DNA from: CAZGXI01 sp964529715
Lineage (GTDB): Bacteria; Chloroflexota; Anaerolineae; Aggregatilineales; Ch27
Assembly (NCBI GenBank): GCA_964529715.1
Contig: CAZGXI010000015.1
Span: 40,641 to 104,640 of the forward strand
Direction of reading: 5' to 3'
Length of the DNA: 64,000 nucleotides
This document shows positions 33,791 through 42,641 of this stretch, in pieces. Made by a program: the position numbers and the translations under genes. The stretch's first letter is position 1. Each line of letters opens with the position of its first letter. Below the pieces are notes generated by a model, which saw nothing but the letters and a program-made list of their open reading frames with translations, searched no databases and was not told the origin of the DNA.

Positions 33791-34456
33791 TCAATCGATC
33801 AGGCCGACCTGGATGGCATAGCGGATCAGATCGGCGCGCGTCTCCAGGTTCAGCTTTTGCAGGATGTTCTCACGGTGGCGCGAGACCGTCTTGGGGCTGA
33901 TGCCCAGCTTTTCCGCGATGTCCTGGTTGCGCAGCCCCTCGCTGATCAGGATCAGCACCTCGCGCTCGCGGTCGGTGAGCTTTTGCAGCGCGGCTTGGTT
34001 CTCGTCTACCTGCTGCGGCTCATGGGAGCGTAAAAAGTTCTGCACCAGCGCCCCGGCGACAGACGGGTGCAGGTAGATTTCGCCGTGCGCCAGGGCGCGA
34101 ATGGCGCTGATCAGGTCTTCCGACGCGGCGCGCTTGGGCACGTAACCCGACGCCCCGGCCTGAAGCATGGCGAAAAAGTAGTCCTGCCCTTCGTGGATGG
34201 TCAGGGCCAGCACTTTGACCTGTTCGCAGCTCATTTTGATCCGGCGCGTGGCTTCCAGGCCGTCCATGTCCGGCATGGTGATGTCCATCAGCACCACATC
34301 GGGGGCAGTTTTTTCCAGCAGCGCCAGGGCTTCTTGCCCGGACCGCGCCACGCCGACGATCTGGAAATCCGGCTCGGCGCTCAGGATGGCTTCCAGCCCG
34401 GCGCGCACGATGTCGTGATCGTCAACCAGGAGTATTTTGATCTTCTCGCTGCTCAT
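33791..34456 (-). CDS. response regulator, NarL/LuxR type
   Basis: About 221 residues. Receiver domain (about 1-125) with the acidic pair in LLVDDHDIVRAG, phospho-acceptor Asp in PDVVLMDITMPDMDG and the conserved Lys in GYVPKRA. C-terminal LuxR-type helix-turn-helix (about 155-215): LTDREREVLILISEGLRNQD and SPKTVSRHRENIL. It is the partner of the histidine kinase at 34422, whose gene overlaps it by 35 bases. Signal and targets are unknown; the multihaem cytochrome genes upstream on the same strand are possible targets. Confidence 0.95.
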   Translation of the reverse strand: MSSEKIKILLVDDHDIVRAGLEAILSAEPDFQIVGVARSGQEALALLEKTAPDVVLMDITMPDMDGLEATRRIKMSCEQVKVLALTIHEGQDYFFAMLQAGASGYVPKRAASEDLISAIRALAHGEIYLHPSVAGALVQNFLRSHEPQQVDENQAALQKLTDREREVLILISEGLRNQDIAEKLGISPKTVSRHRENILQKLNLETRADLIRYAIQVGLID

Positions 34457-35957
34457 CCCTCACCCCGCTTTCGTCCTCTTCCGGCAGGCGGGCAGTGACG
34501 CGCGTCCCCTGCCCCGGCGCGGTATCGATGGTCACACTGCCACCCAGTTGAGTCGCGCGCTCGGTCATGCCCAGCAGCCCCCAGTGGCGATTCGCCCCCG
34601 GCGTGGCCTCCAGCAGAAAGCCAACGCCCTGATCGCAGACGCACAGTTCGACGCCATCCGGGGCAAAGTTCAACTGCACTTGCGCCGTTGTGACCCCGGC
34701 ATGGCGCACGACGTTGGTCAGCGCTTCTTGCGCGATGCGAAAGACGGCCAGTTCGACTTCCGGGGGCAGCCGCCGCCGATGCCCATCGATCTTGAAGTCC
34801 ACCGCTAACCCGAAGCGCGCCTGATATTCTTCGACCAGCGAACGCAGGGCCGCCGCCAGTCCCAGGTGATCGAGCTGGCTAGGCCGCAGATCGGTGACCA
34901 GATGGTGCAACTGGGCCACGCCATCTGCTGCCAGCCGCCGCAGGTCCTCGATCCGCTCTGGCAGATGGGACGACTCGCCGGCGGCAGCATTCGCCAGGCC
35001 GCCCATCCCCAACGACAGCGCGGTGAGGGTTTGCCCGATCTCGTCGTGCAGTTCGCGGGCGATACGCCGCCGTTCTTCCTCCTGAGCGGCGACGGTGTGC
35101 AACAGCATCTCGCGGCGCAGGGCTTCGCGCTTGGCGAGTTCGTCGCGTGCGCGCCGCTGGGCAGCGGCGAGTTCTTGCTGCCGTTCCAACTCGAACAGGT
35201 GCAGCGCGTGGATCATCGTCAGGGCGAACACCCCGGCCATCAGGGCGCGGAACAACTGGATTGGCGCACCGGTCAGCCGCTCGAACAGGGCGGCATTGAC
35301 GATGTTCGACGGGAACAGATAGGTCTGCGACACAAAAACCTGCCCTATGGCCCCGTACAACACAAACGCGACAGCGGCTATCTGCAAGTCGAGGGCGAAG
35401 CGGTGACGCTCCGGCCCCAGACGGCGCGCCTGTTGCCACAGGCCATAGCCGCTCAGCAGCGCGCCAGGGATCGCCAACATGTAGCGGCTGAGGGTGTCGC
35501 CCATCAACAGCCACGATTCGAGGGTCAGGCGCATGGGGTCCCCGGCCCGCACCGTCTCGCCGAGCACCAGCAGGGCGCTGACCCAGAACAGCAGCACGCC
35601 GCCCGCCGCATAGAACGCCAGTCGCACGGGTTGTTCGGGCGGCTGAAGCATCTTGATGCCGAAAGCCAGCAGCGCGCCGAACGAGAGCGCCAGCAGGATC
35701 ACCCGCGCCGCCTCAATTCCCAGCGGTGTGGAAGTCAGCCCATGCAGTGCCGCATCGCGGATAAACATCTCCAGCCACTCGTGCAGGCCGTGCAGCAGGC
35801 CGAACATGCCCAGCGGCACCATCGCCCGCGCGAAGGGCAGGCCGATGATGGCTGTCCGCCCGGACTCCAGCGTCACTGCCAGCCCCAGCGTGAAGAACGC
35901 CAAGCCGTAGACGAAGTAGATCGGGACGAGTGGCGCGGGAAACAGATCGGAGAACAT
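34422..35957 (-). CDS. membrane sensor histidine kinase (HisKA_3/NarL-partner type)
   Basis: About 511 residues. Seven or so hydrophobic segments occupy residues 10-270 and form a 7TM-like sensor without a recognisable extracytoplasmic domain. A short coiled coil rich in Glu/Arg (about 270-305) leads to the dimerisation domain with the phospho-acceptor His in RRIARELHDEIGQTLTAL. The HATPase domain has QEALTNVVRHAG (N box) and GVGFLLE, GLLGMTERA (G boxes). It phosphorylates the response regulator at 33791, with which it overlaps by 35 bases. ATG 35957; upstream is a GAGTTTT repeat. Confidence 0.93.
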   Translation of the reverse strand: MFSDLFPAPLVPIYFVYGLAFFTLGLAVTLESGRTAIIGLPFARAMVPLGMFGLLHGLHEWLEMFIRDAALHGLTSTPLGIEAARVILLALSFGALLAFGIKMLQPPEQPVRLAFYAAGGVLLFWVSALLVLGETVRAGDPMRLTLESWLLMGDTLSRYMLAIPGALLSGYGLWQQARRLGPERHRFALDLQIAAVAFVLYGAIGQVFVSQTYLFPSNIVNAALFERLTGAPIQLFRALMAGVFALTMIHALHLFELERQQELAAAQRRARDELAKREALRREMLLHTVAAQEEERRRIARELHDEIGQTLTALSLGMGGLANAAAGESSHLPERIEDLRRLAADGVAQLHHLVTDLRPSQLDHLGLAAALRSLVEEYQARFGLAVDFKIDGHRRRLPPEVELAVFRIAQEALTNVVRHAGVTTAQVQLNFAPDGVELCVCDQGVGFLLEATPGANRHWGLLGMTERATQLGGSVTIDTAPGQGTRVTARLPEEDESGVRDEQREDQNTPG

Positions 35958-35973
35958 GGGACAGACTGTTTAA

Positions 35974-36083
35974 AGTTCAAAGTTTTGAGTTTTGAGTTTT
36001 GAGTTTTGAGTTTCATTTCGAGCGGGCCGCGCGGCGCGACAGGCCGTACAACTCAACACTGAGAACTTCAAACTCAAAACTCG
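35974..36083. repeat. GAGTTTT heptamer repeat, inverted pair
   Basis: The left arm has GAGTTTT four times in a row (35988-36013), and the right arm (36048-36083) is AACTCAAC...AAACTCAAAACTCGC. Between them lies a GC-rich loop of about 34 bases (GCGGGCCGCGCGGCGCGACA). Confidence 0.85.
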
Positions 36084-36088
36084 CAGCG

Positions 36089-36751
36089 TCAGCCGCAGCT
36101 TTCTGGCAGTGGCGCGTTCGGGTCGGGCGGTGTGGTGATCACCTCGACGGCCACGCCGGAGAACATCCTGGCCAGCCGCGCGATCACGCCTCTGGCCTGC
36201 TCCTGGGTCTCTTCCAGGATGCCCTCTTCCAGCGCCATGCGGCGAAGCTGCTCGACGGCATAGCGGCGCGCCTCGGTATCTAACTGCGGCGAGGCGCTGG
36301 CGAAAATACCCGTGTTGTGCTGGACCACATAAGAGGCCGCTTCGTTCAAAAAGCAGTCTTGCAGTGCCGGGGGCGGCAGCGTGATCGTGATCACACCGTC
36401 ACGCTCGACCACATTCTGCGGCGACAAGCGGCTCAGGTCGATGCCCGCGTTCACGTGCCCGACCGCCACCAGCGACAGCGACTCGCCGTACAGGGCGGCG
36501 ATCAGCGGCGGCATGTCGCGCGCGGTAGTCACGATCACCGAGTAGTTGTAGCGCGTGGTGGTGAGCTGCGACAGCGCCTGCACCTGCTGCAAGATCAGCG
36601 TGGCCTGGTTGAGCGGCGGGGTACTGCCACGCAACAGGTCGATCCAGTCGCCGACACCCAGCGAACTGAACAGCAAACCGCCCGCGACGCAACTGATGAC
36701 GGCAATCGTCACGGCAGCAAACAGGCCAGACATGCGGGCAAAGCTCTTCAT
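36089..36751 (-). CDS. DUF4230-domain membrane protein
   Basis: About 220 residues: one N-terminal anchor (GLFAAVTIAVISCVAGGLLF), then a mixed alpha/beta domain with LQQVQALSQLTTTRYNYSVIV, GHVNAGIDLSRL and VITITLPPPALQDCFL, which resembles the DUF4230 group. That family has no assigned function; proteins are membrane-tethered with the domain outside. It follows the 13-haem cytochrome on the same strand after a 137-base gap holding a hairpin (AGCCCGCTTCAGCGGGCT), so it may or may not share its transcript. Confidence 0.75.
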   Translation of the reverse strand: MKSFARMSGLFAAVTIAVISCVAGGLLFSSLGVGDWIDLLRGSTPPLNQATLILQQVQALSQLTTTRYNYSVIVTTARDMPPLIAALYGESLSLVAVGHVNAGIDLSRLSPQNVVERDGVITITLPPPALQDCFLNEAASYVVQHNTGIFASASPQLDTEARRYAVEQLRRMALEEGILEETQEQARGVIARLARMFSGVAVEVITTPPDPNAPLPESCG

Positions 36752-36888
36752 GGCGACCCCCGTTTCAGGTTACATAGGCGCTCGCCGGGGACGGCTACGG
36801 GTGAAAAGCCCGCTTCAGCGGGCTGAAACCCCTCTGCCGAGACAAGCCCCGACCAACAAAACACCCTCGCCTCTCGGTCCGCCGGGCG

Positions 36889-38343
36889 CTATCGCTGCTC
36901 CGGCGGCGGGCCGCCGTTCTTTTTACCGCCGTTAGCGCGGCGCAGCAAGACCAGGCCCACCGTGACGCTGAGGCCCAGGCCGAGGATGAGGCCCTGGGTC
37001 AACTGCGTGTAGGTTGGCGACGGCTCCGGCGGGGGGGCCTGCCGCTCGGCGATCTCGGCCTGTAACTCGTTCACGCGCGCCTGAAGCGCATCCCGTTCCG
37101 CGACCAGCGCGCCGGTATCGCCGATGTCGGCAAAGGCCGACAGCCGCTCCTGAAGGTCCTGGTGGCAGGCATTGCACGCCTCCGGCCCGACCGTCATGCG
37201 ATGCCCGGCAATGTCGTGGTCCGGCGGAACCAGCGCCGCCAACTGCGTCTGGTTGGTCGTCTCGGTGGTCGGGTGCATGTGGCACTGGACACACGTCATG
37301 TCCCGCACGTTCAAGTGCGAGGTGTGGGCGTAGTCGGTCAGCGGCGTCTGGTGGCAATTGAGACACAGGGTGTTCACGTCCTCAAAGCGGACCTGCTGCC
37401 CGTGCGGGTCGTGGCACACCGCGCAGCCGACCGGCCCCATCTCCGCGGTAAAGGCGTGGGCGCTGGCGCCCCATTCCTCAAACGTGACCACGTGGCAATC
37501 GCCGCACATGCGCGGCTCCGGCGCGACGACCAACCCCGCCGGGGGATGGCCCGCCGCGTAGTAGCCGTGACACGCGCTGCACGTCACGTCCTCGGCCAGA
37601 TACGTGCCCGTGTCGGCGTGGTAGCCGGTCGTGTGGCAGGTCAGACAGTCACCCGGCTGGCCACGCGCTGCCCAGTCCTGGCGGAAAGTTTCCCGCACGA
37701 AGGCGATGGCGTGCACACCGCTCTGCCAACGGACGAACAACGTCTCGTGGCATTGGGCGCACAGGTCCTGCTCCGGCTGATGGCAGTTGCCGCAGCGCGG
37801 CGAGAGTTCCGGCAGGGTCACGTCCGGTGGCTGCACGTCGTGCGCGCCGTGACAATCCACGCACACCGGACCGGTGAGATCGTTGGTCACAAGCTGTTCA
37901 TGGTGTACACCGTGAAACAGGTTGGCGGCATCCTGCACCGACCGCTGTTCTTGGTGGCAGTCCACGCACAGGGCGCTGGCCTGCACGTGGTAGGCGCGCA
38001 GGTCGGCGGCAGGCGGCTGTTGGTGCGGATAGGTGTACCCGGCATGACAGTCCAGACAACCCATCGGGCCGTTTTCGCTGCTCATGCCATGCACCGAGGC
38101 CGCCAGCGCCGCCGCATCGACCGCCAGAGGCAGCGCCGCGCCGTTCGCCAGGGTCATGGCCTGGGTCGGCTGAGCATGGCAGATCAGGCAATAGCCGTCG
38201 TCGCCGGTTGGCGTGGGCGGGGTGGGCGTCTCGCCGCCTTCCTGCGCCAGAGCAGACGGCCTCCCGGCCACAAGCAGCGCCGCGATCAGCAGCGCCGCGC
38301 CGCAGACGATCAGCAGTCCGGCCCGCGCCCTATGGTTGTGCAT
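36889..38343 (-). CDS. 13-haem c-type cytochrome, membrane-anchored at the C-terminus
   Basis: About 484 residues. A signal anchor (ARAGLLIVCGAALLIAALLVAG) precedes the exported region, which carries 13 CxxCH haem-attachment motifs: CLICH, CLDCH, CVDCH twice, CGNCH, CAQCH, CLTCH, CSACH, CGDCH, CAVCH, CLNCH, CVQCH and CNACH. A short coiled coil and a C-terminal hydrophobic helix (LTQGLILGLGLSVTVGLVLL) anchor it to the membrane. It should be an electron-transfer protein outside the cytoplasmic membrane; donor and acceptor are unknown. ATG 38343 is the second of two close ATGs, spaced better from GGGAG. It overlaps the 9-haem gene by 14 bases. Confidence 0.9.
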   Translation of the reverse strand: MHNHRARAGLLIVCGAALLIAALLVAGRPSALAQEGGETPTPPTPTGDDGYCLICHAQPTQAMTLANGAALPLAVDAAALAASVHGMSSENGPMGCLDCHAGYTYPHQQPPAADLRAYHVQASALCVDCHQEQRSVQDAANLFHGVHHEQLVTNDLTGPVCVDCHGAHDVQPPDVTLPELSPRCGNCHQPEQDLCAQCHETLFVRWQSGVHAIAFVRETFRQDWAARGQPGDCLTCHTTGYHADTGTYLAEDVTCSACHGYYAAGHPPAGLVVAPEPRMCGDCHVVTFEEWGASAHAFTAEMGPVGCAVCHDPHGQQVRFEDVNTLCLNCHQTPLTDYAHTSHLNVRDMTCVQCHMHPTTETTNQTQLAALVPPDHDIAGHRMTVGPEACNACHQDLQERLSAFADIGDTGALVAERDALQARVNELQAEIAERQAPPPEPSPTYTQLTQGLILGLGLSVTVGLVLLRRANGGKKNGGPPPEQR

Positions 38344-40138
38344 CGTTCGCATCTCCCAGGTACGGTCCGGTCGAGGGCGTCGGCGCGACAGGCAGGGCCA
38401 GGCCCAATTCGACCTCGACCGCGTCCAGCAGGGCGTCGGTGTAGGCAAAGTTATGCACGCCCAGACTGGCGTCGCCTTCCAAAAACTGCAAGACCGTTTC
38501 CACCCACGCCGCCGTATCCGCCCCCGTTAACGCGCGGGCGGCCTGCAAACGCGCCAGCGTAACCTGTTGCGTATCGTCGATGAGGTTCTGCACGTCCTGG
38601 CGCGTGACCACCGCGTAATGGCAGGCCGAACACGCATCCGGCTGCGCGGGAGCGGCTTCGCCCGGCAGCACCGGGCGGAAGGTGTGGCTGCCGCCCTGCG
38701 CGAACGGCCCGATCTGGACCGTGCCGACCATGTGGCAGGTCACACAGCGCGGGCCATCCTCCGCCTCAAGATGCGCCGACGGCATCCCCGGCACGTTTTC
38801 CACCACCGTCCAGCCCTCGAACATCTCCTGCACGGGGTAGTGCAGCGTCCCACCGACGAGCAGCGGCTCGCCGCCCGGTGTGCGGCTATTGTGGCAGCGG
38901 ATGCACAGCGTGTAGCTGTCCAGTTGCAGCAGATAGGGGAAGGTCAGCGGCGCGCTGCCCTGCCAGAACGGCGATCCGACCGACGGATGGGCGGGCCGCG
39001 CCAGGACATCCGACGGCTTGAGCGAGTCGAGCGCGCCCAGCGGCGTGCCTTCCAGGTCGAAAAAGCGCGGCTGGCTTTCGGCGGGATGCGGATTGTGGCA
39101 AGCCACGCAGGTGACGCCGAAGGCTGCGTCCGCCAGAAAGACCGCCCGCTCCGGCGTGGGATCGGTGGTATCCACACCGGCGCTGTGGCAGCGCAGACAG
39201 CCATCGCGGGCTTCGGAGCTGTTCAGCACGGAGGTCAGGGCGTTGGCGTGACCGCTGGTGAGCCACTCGGCATACTGGTTCGCCACGACGCGGGTCTGGC
39301 CACCCGGCCACCATACGTCCGGGTCATCCTGCGGCGTCAGGACAAAGCCCGTCTCGTCCAGCGACAGGCCCGGCTCGTAGTCCAGCGGGAAGGCGTGCTC
39401 GCCTGCTGCATCGTGGCCCTGGGCGTGGCACTGGCCGCATATCTGCGCATCTGGCGTGGAAACCATCGGGTTTCTGCCGCCGTCGTGATCCCCGCCCGGC
39501 CCATGACAGGCTTCACAGCCGATCCCCAGTTCCACCGCGCCGCGCCGCCGGGGGTCGAAGTCTGCCGCCGTCATGAAGCGAAGCGTGCCTGCCAGCCGTT
39601 CGGCGGTCAGGCCAGTGGTGTGGCAGGCCGCGCAGGCGACGCGCCAGTCGCGCGCCGGGTCGGTCCAGTCGTCCGGGTGGAAAGGCGTCCAGGCACCGCT
39701 CTGACCGGGCTGCTGCGGCAGGTTCCAGACCACCGGCAAGACAAACCAGCCCGCCGCGCCGTCAGCGCGCGGCATCACGCTGATGTACTGCTGGATGTGC
39801 CGCCCGTGAATGACGTAGGTGATGTCGTCCGCCGTGATCGGGCGTGTGGAGCCGTCCGGCCAGGTGATGGTCAACTGGTCAACGGCGGCCAGGTCGCCCA
39901 GGATCGACGCCGGGAGCGCCGGTTCGACCGTCAGGGCGTGGATGGTGTCGCGCCAGGCGTCCCACAGGCGCGCGTCGCCGCTGTTGTGACAGACGCGACA
40001 CAACTGGGAGCCGACGTATTCAGCCCCCAGATTGGGCGGCGCTTCCTGACCGGGCGGAGCCGCGCTCGCCGCGACCACGCCCACCAACGCCGCCAACAGC
40101 AGCCCCAGGATCGTCAGCCAGAACGTCCGTCGTTTCAT
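38330..40138 (-). CDS. 9-haem c-type cytochrome
   Basis: About 602 residues. Signal peptide (TFWLTILGLLLAALVGVVAA, cleavage after ASA), then nine CxxCH: CRVCH, CAACH, CEACH, CGQCH, CLRCH, CVACH, CIRCH, CVTCH and CSACH. The spacing is uneven, with long haem-free stretches (about 60-165 and 300-345), unlike compact cytochrome c554. It resembles the exported multihaem cytochromes of Chloroflexota and Planctomycetes that have no assigned reaction (family-level inference). The ATG at 40138 is chosen because it begins the signal peptide; the frame is open 69 codons further upstream. It lies 67 bases after the 8-haem gene and is likely cotranscribed. Confidence 0.9.
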   Translation of the reverse strand: MKRRTFWLTILGLLLAALVGVVAASAAPPGQEAPPNLGAEYVGSQLCRVCHNSGDARLWDAWRDTIHALTVEPALPASILGDLAAVDQLTITWPDGSTRPITADDITYVIHGRHIQQYISVMPRADGAAGWFVLPVVWNLPQQPGQSGAWTPFHPDDWTDPARDWRVACAACHTTGLTAERLAGTLRFMTAADFDPRRRGAVELGIGCEACHGPGGDHDGGRNPMVSTPDAQICGQCHAQGHDAAGEHAFPLDYEPGLSLDETGFVLTPQDDPDVWWPGGQTRVVANQYAEWLTSGHANALTSVLNSSEARDGCLRCHSAGVDTTDPTPERAVFLADAAFGVTCVACHNPHPAESQPRFFDLEGTPLGALDSLKPSDVLARPAHPSVGSPFWQGSAPLTFPYLLQLDSYTLCIRCHNSRTPGGEPLLVGGTLHYPVQEMFEGWTVVENVPGMPSAHLEAEDGPRCVTCHMVGTVQIGPFAQGGSHTFRPVLPGEAAPAQPDACSACHYAVVTRQDVQNLIDDTQQVTLARLQAARALTGADTAAWVETVLQFLEGDASLGVHNFAYTDALLDAVEVELGLALPVAPTPSTGPYLGDANDAQP

Positions 40139-40205
40139 GCCTACCGGCCTTCTCCAAACCGACTGCCGGGACGCCGGGCGTCTCCCGGCGATGCAGGCAG
40201 GTTCC

Positions 40206-41366
40206 TCAGCGCCGGGCCGCATGGTATCCGGCGGCCAGGTCGGCCATCGTCTCGGCGGACCAATCGGCGTGGCAGCGCGTGCAGACATAGCGGACGGTGA
40301 TGTACGGCATGGAAGCCGCGCCGTCTTCAGTGAACTGCGGCGCATCCGGGTTCACGTTGATCTGGAACAGGTGCGAGCGCACGTCGCCCCACAGCAGGTC
40401 GGCGCTGCGCGCGCCGCCCGCCGCCAGCGGCGGCATGTGACACTCGGTGCAGGTGACGCCGTTCTCGTCATGCGGACGGATCGAGGGCTGGTCGAAGTGG
40501 CAATTGGTGCAGGCGTTGACCATGCCCCGGTTCGGGTTGACGTCTTCGTCGGCGTAACGAGCGCTCTGATGCGGGTTGTGGCAGTCGATGCATTCCAGGG
40601 CCGCGTGCGGGGAGGTCTGAATCTCGCCGAACTGCTCGCGGTAATCCACAAAGCCATCCGCCGCATTGACGACGCCCGCCGCGCCGCGATAGTGGCAGGC
40701 GCCGCACGCCTCGGCACTGCGATCGATCAGCATGTTGACGCGGATGGGGTCTTCCACGTGCAGGCTGCCGGGGCCGTGACATTCCTCACACTGGATGCCC
40801 TCTTCTTCCCAGGACCCCGCCAGACCGCGCAGGCCGTCCATGTGCGTGTTGGTATCGTGGTTATAGGCAGTGGTGTGGCAGCGGGCGCAGTCGTAGGCGA
40901 CCTGCGCCTCTCCGGCCCGATAGGCCACCCACTCCCCTTCCAGAACGACATCGCCGGTGCGCGCATCGACCAGCGGAAAATTCCACTGCGTATGGGCGTT
41001 GGCATCCGCGCCGGTGATGAAGTAGCCGTTCAGGTCGAGGAACGTGGCCCAGCGGGAAAAGCCGCCGACGACGAAGCCGACATCGGCCCAAGTGTAGCCT
41101 TCTGGCGGCGCAATGGCCTGGTCGAAGGGATAGTCAGGCGGCTGGCCGTCCTCGACGCGGTTGAGCACCCAGTTATGGCCGTGCAGTTCGTGCTGGTCGC
41201 CAATGCGACGATGACAACCGGCACAGGTGTTCGACCCCACGTAGTCGGGGATCGGTAGATTTCCTTGCGCGGCTGCCGGAGGCGGCGTGCCGAAGACCAG
41301 GACCAGGCCCAGGGCCAGCAGCAGCGCCCCCAGGGCGGCGCTCCCAAAGAACCATTTCTGACGCAT
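40206..41366 (-). CDS. 8-haem c-type cytochrome
   Basis: About 386 residues. Signal peptide with a hydrophobic core (FGSAALGALLLALGLVLVF), then eight CxxCH: CAGCH, CARCH, CEECH, CGACH, CIDCH, CTNCH, CTECH and CTRCH. The first block VGSNTCAGCHRRIGDQHELH recalls cytochrome c554-type starts. It is the first gene of the run and has its own promoter (41470-41498). The ATG at 41366 is preferred over 41372 because GGGGAG is correctly spaced for it. It is probably an exported electron carrier or oxidoreductase; no catalytic Lys-haem (CxxCK) is present, arguing against NrfA-type nitrite reduction. Confidence 0.9.
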   Translation of the reverse strand: MRQKWFFGSAALGALLLALGLVLVFGTPPPAAAQGNLPIPDYVGSNTCAGCHRRIGDQHELHGHNWVLNRVEDGQPPDYPFDQAIAPPEGYTWADVGFVVGGFSRWATFLDLNGYFITGADANAHTQWNFPLVDARTGDVVLEGEWVAYRAGEAQVAYDCARCHTTAYNHDTNTHMDGLRGLAGSWEEEGIQCEECHGPGSLHVEDPIRVNMLIDRSAEACGACHYRGAAGVVNAADGFVDYREQFGEIQTSPHAALECIDCHNPHQSARYADEDVNPNRGMVNACTNCHFDQPSIRPHDENGVTCTECHMPPLAAGGARSADLLWGDVRSHLFQINVNPDAPQFTEDGAASMPYITVRYVCTRCHADWSAETMADLAAGYHAARR

Positions 41367-41469
41367 CGGCATTCTCCCCTCTGGAGGCTGGCAGGTGAAC
41401 AACAACAGCCCGCTGCCAAACTCCTGTTGATATGGGAAAAAGTCTCATCCGCTATGGGAATTTAGTTAA

Positions 41470-41498
41470 ATTATAAATGAGAGCCAGGTGAGAAGCAA
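41470..41498 (-). promoter_or_regulatory. promoter of the multihaem cytochrome run
   Basis: On the minus strand TTGCTT (41493-41498), 17-base spacer, TATAAT (41470-41475): a strong sigma-70 match giving a leader of roughly 95 bases before the 8-haem gene. About 80 bases upstream is an inverted repeat GGGAA-TCAT-TTCCC (41579-41592), a candidate operator. Confidence 0.7.
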
Positions 41499-41524
41499 GC
41501 ATTTCCCGCCCCCCAAAACCCGCC

Positions 41525-41815
41525 TGCCCCCAGCGGGGGGCAGCAGGAGGTATTCTATACGACCTCCTAACCACAGATGGGAATCATTTCCCAGATCAAT
41601 CGCAGCCCAATTTCAAGTAAGATAAAAAGCGATGAGACTTTTTAAGAAAACACGGCTGGTTCGTGAGGTGGCATCCCAACGGTAAGCGGTGTATTGGAAG
41701 TGGAAGGCGAACAAGGGGCTGTGTCCCCTTGTTCATCCCCTTCCGGGCAGACGGACAAAGGGGGACTTAGTTGGAGGAACGTTATAAAAGAGTCCGTCTC
41801 CGGGGTGAGATTTGT
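41525..41815. other. structured non-coding stretch between the cytochrome and yceD promoters
   Basis: The 666-base gap 41367-42032 holds no convincing gene. Several inverted repeats are visible: CTGCCCCC/GGGGGCAG (41528-41549), AGGAGGT/ACCTCCT around 41547-41570, GGGAATCATTTCCC (41579-41592), a perfect GAACAAGGGG/CCCCTTGTTC hairpin with a 6-base loop (about 41709-41734), and AGACGGAC/GTCCGTCT (about 41749-41808) enclosing further sequence. These could form one folded RNA or a set of operators. No known riboswitch was recognised. Confidence 0.45.
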
Positions 41816-41823
41816 CGCATCTA

Positions 41824-41852
41824 TTGACACACTAAAGGCAGTTAGCTACAAT
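41824..41852 (+). promoter_or_regulatory. strong sigma-70 promoter for yceD-sigA
   Basis: TTGACA (41824-41829), 17-base spacer, TACAAT (41847-41852). The leader to GTG 42033 is about 170 bases, long enough for regulation; I see no known motif in it. Confidence 0.75.
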
Positions 41853-42032
41853 ACTTAAAACAATCAATTGATTTTCGCAGAACCCCATCTGCCCGCAATC
41901 CAGAATGCGCGCATCAACCCGCCAGCAATATCGCTTGAGGCAGGGTGGGTTTAGATTTTCTGCTGTGTTGCTGCCGCGATCAGCGGGTTTAGGGGGATTT
42001 TACGCTTAATGCATTAACAAAGGTCGCGCCCA

Positions 42033-42569
42033 GTGAACCACCCTCCTCACGGCTTTGTGAGCAATCGCGTGCTCCGGCTCAATGTCGGCTTTCTGCTGAA
42101 CGAAAGCGTGGGGACCAGCCGGGATATGACGTTCGATGTCCCCGCGCTGGCCGTCGCCGACGACCTGCATCTGGCCTACCTGCGCGGCACGTTCCGTCTC
42201 AGCCGCACGCACGAAGGCATTCTCGTCCAGGGCCACCTGGACACCGCCATTGAGGGCGAATGCCGCCGCTGCCTGTCCCCCATCGACCTGGCGCTGGGTG
42301 TGAAAATCGAAGAGCTGTTCGCCAACGCGCCCCTCTCCGGCGCGCAATTCGTCGTAGGCGAAGATGCCATCCTCGACCTCACGCCGCTGGTGCGCGAAGA
42401 AGTGATCCTCGCCACGCCGCTGGCGCCGCTGTGCAAGCCCGACTGCGCCGGGCTGTGCCCGCAATGCGGCCATAACCGCAACCTGGGTCCCTGCGATTGC
42501 AAGCTGGACGAGGTCGATCCGCGTTTTGCCGCGCTGCTGCAATTCCAGAACAAATTCGTGGACGAGTAG
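42033..42569 (+). CDS. yceD: YceD-like DUF177 protein
   Basis: About 178 residues of the YceD/DUF177 family, which affects 23S rRNA accumulation in other bacteria and often precedes rpmF. The middle has the family's Cys pair (GECRRCLSPIDL), and the end has a Cys-rich zinc-type cluster (CKPDCAGLCPQCGHNRN and CDC). GTG 42033 is the assumed start; no ATG is nearby. No ribosomal protein L32 gene follows here; the next gene is the primary sigma factor, 72 bases downstream. Confidence 0.85.
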   Translation: MNHPPHGFVSNRVLRLNVGFLLNESVGTSRDMTFDVPALAVADDLHLAYLRGTFRLSRTHEGILVQGHLDTAIEGECRRCLSPIDLALGVKIEELFANAPLSGAQFVVGEDAILDLTPLVREEVILATPLAPLCKPDCAGLCPQCGHNRNLGPCDCKLDEVDPRFAALLQFQNKFVDE

Positions 42570-42641
42570 GTAGCATCCCATCGGAACCAGTCGGGGACCC
42601 GCGCCCCGTTTCGTCAGCGGTAGATAGTCAAAGGGGAAACG

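Noticed and set aside
33791..41366. a single transcript from the cytochromes to the two-component system
   Set aside because: Repeats and a hairpin lie between the groups (35974-36083 and 36752-36888), and no evidence ties them into one operon.
41642..41830. 62-codon minus-strand ORF in the cytochrome/yceD gap
   Set aside because: Overlaps the inverted repeats and the yceD promoter; no ribosome-binding site or recognised pattern.
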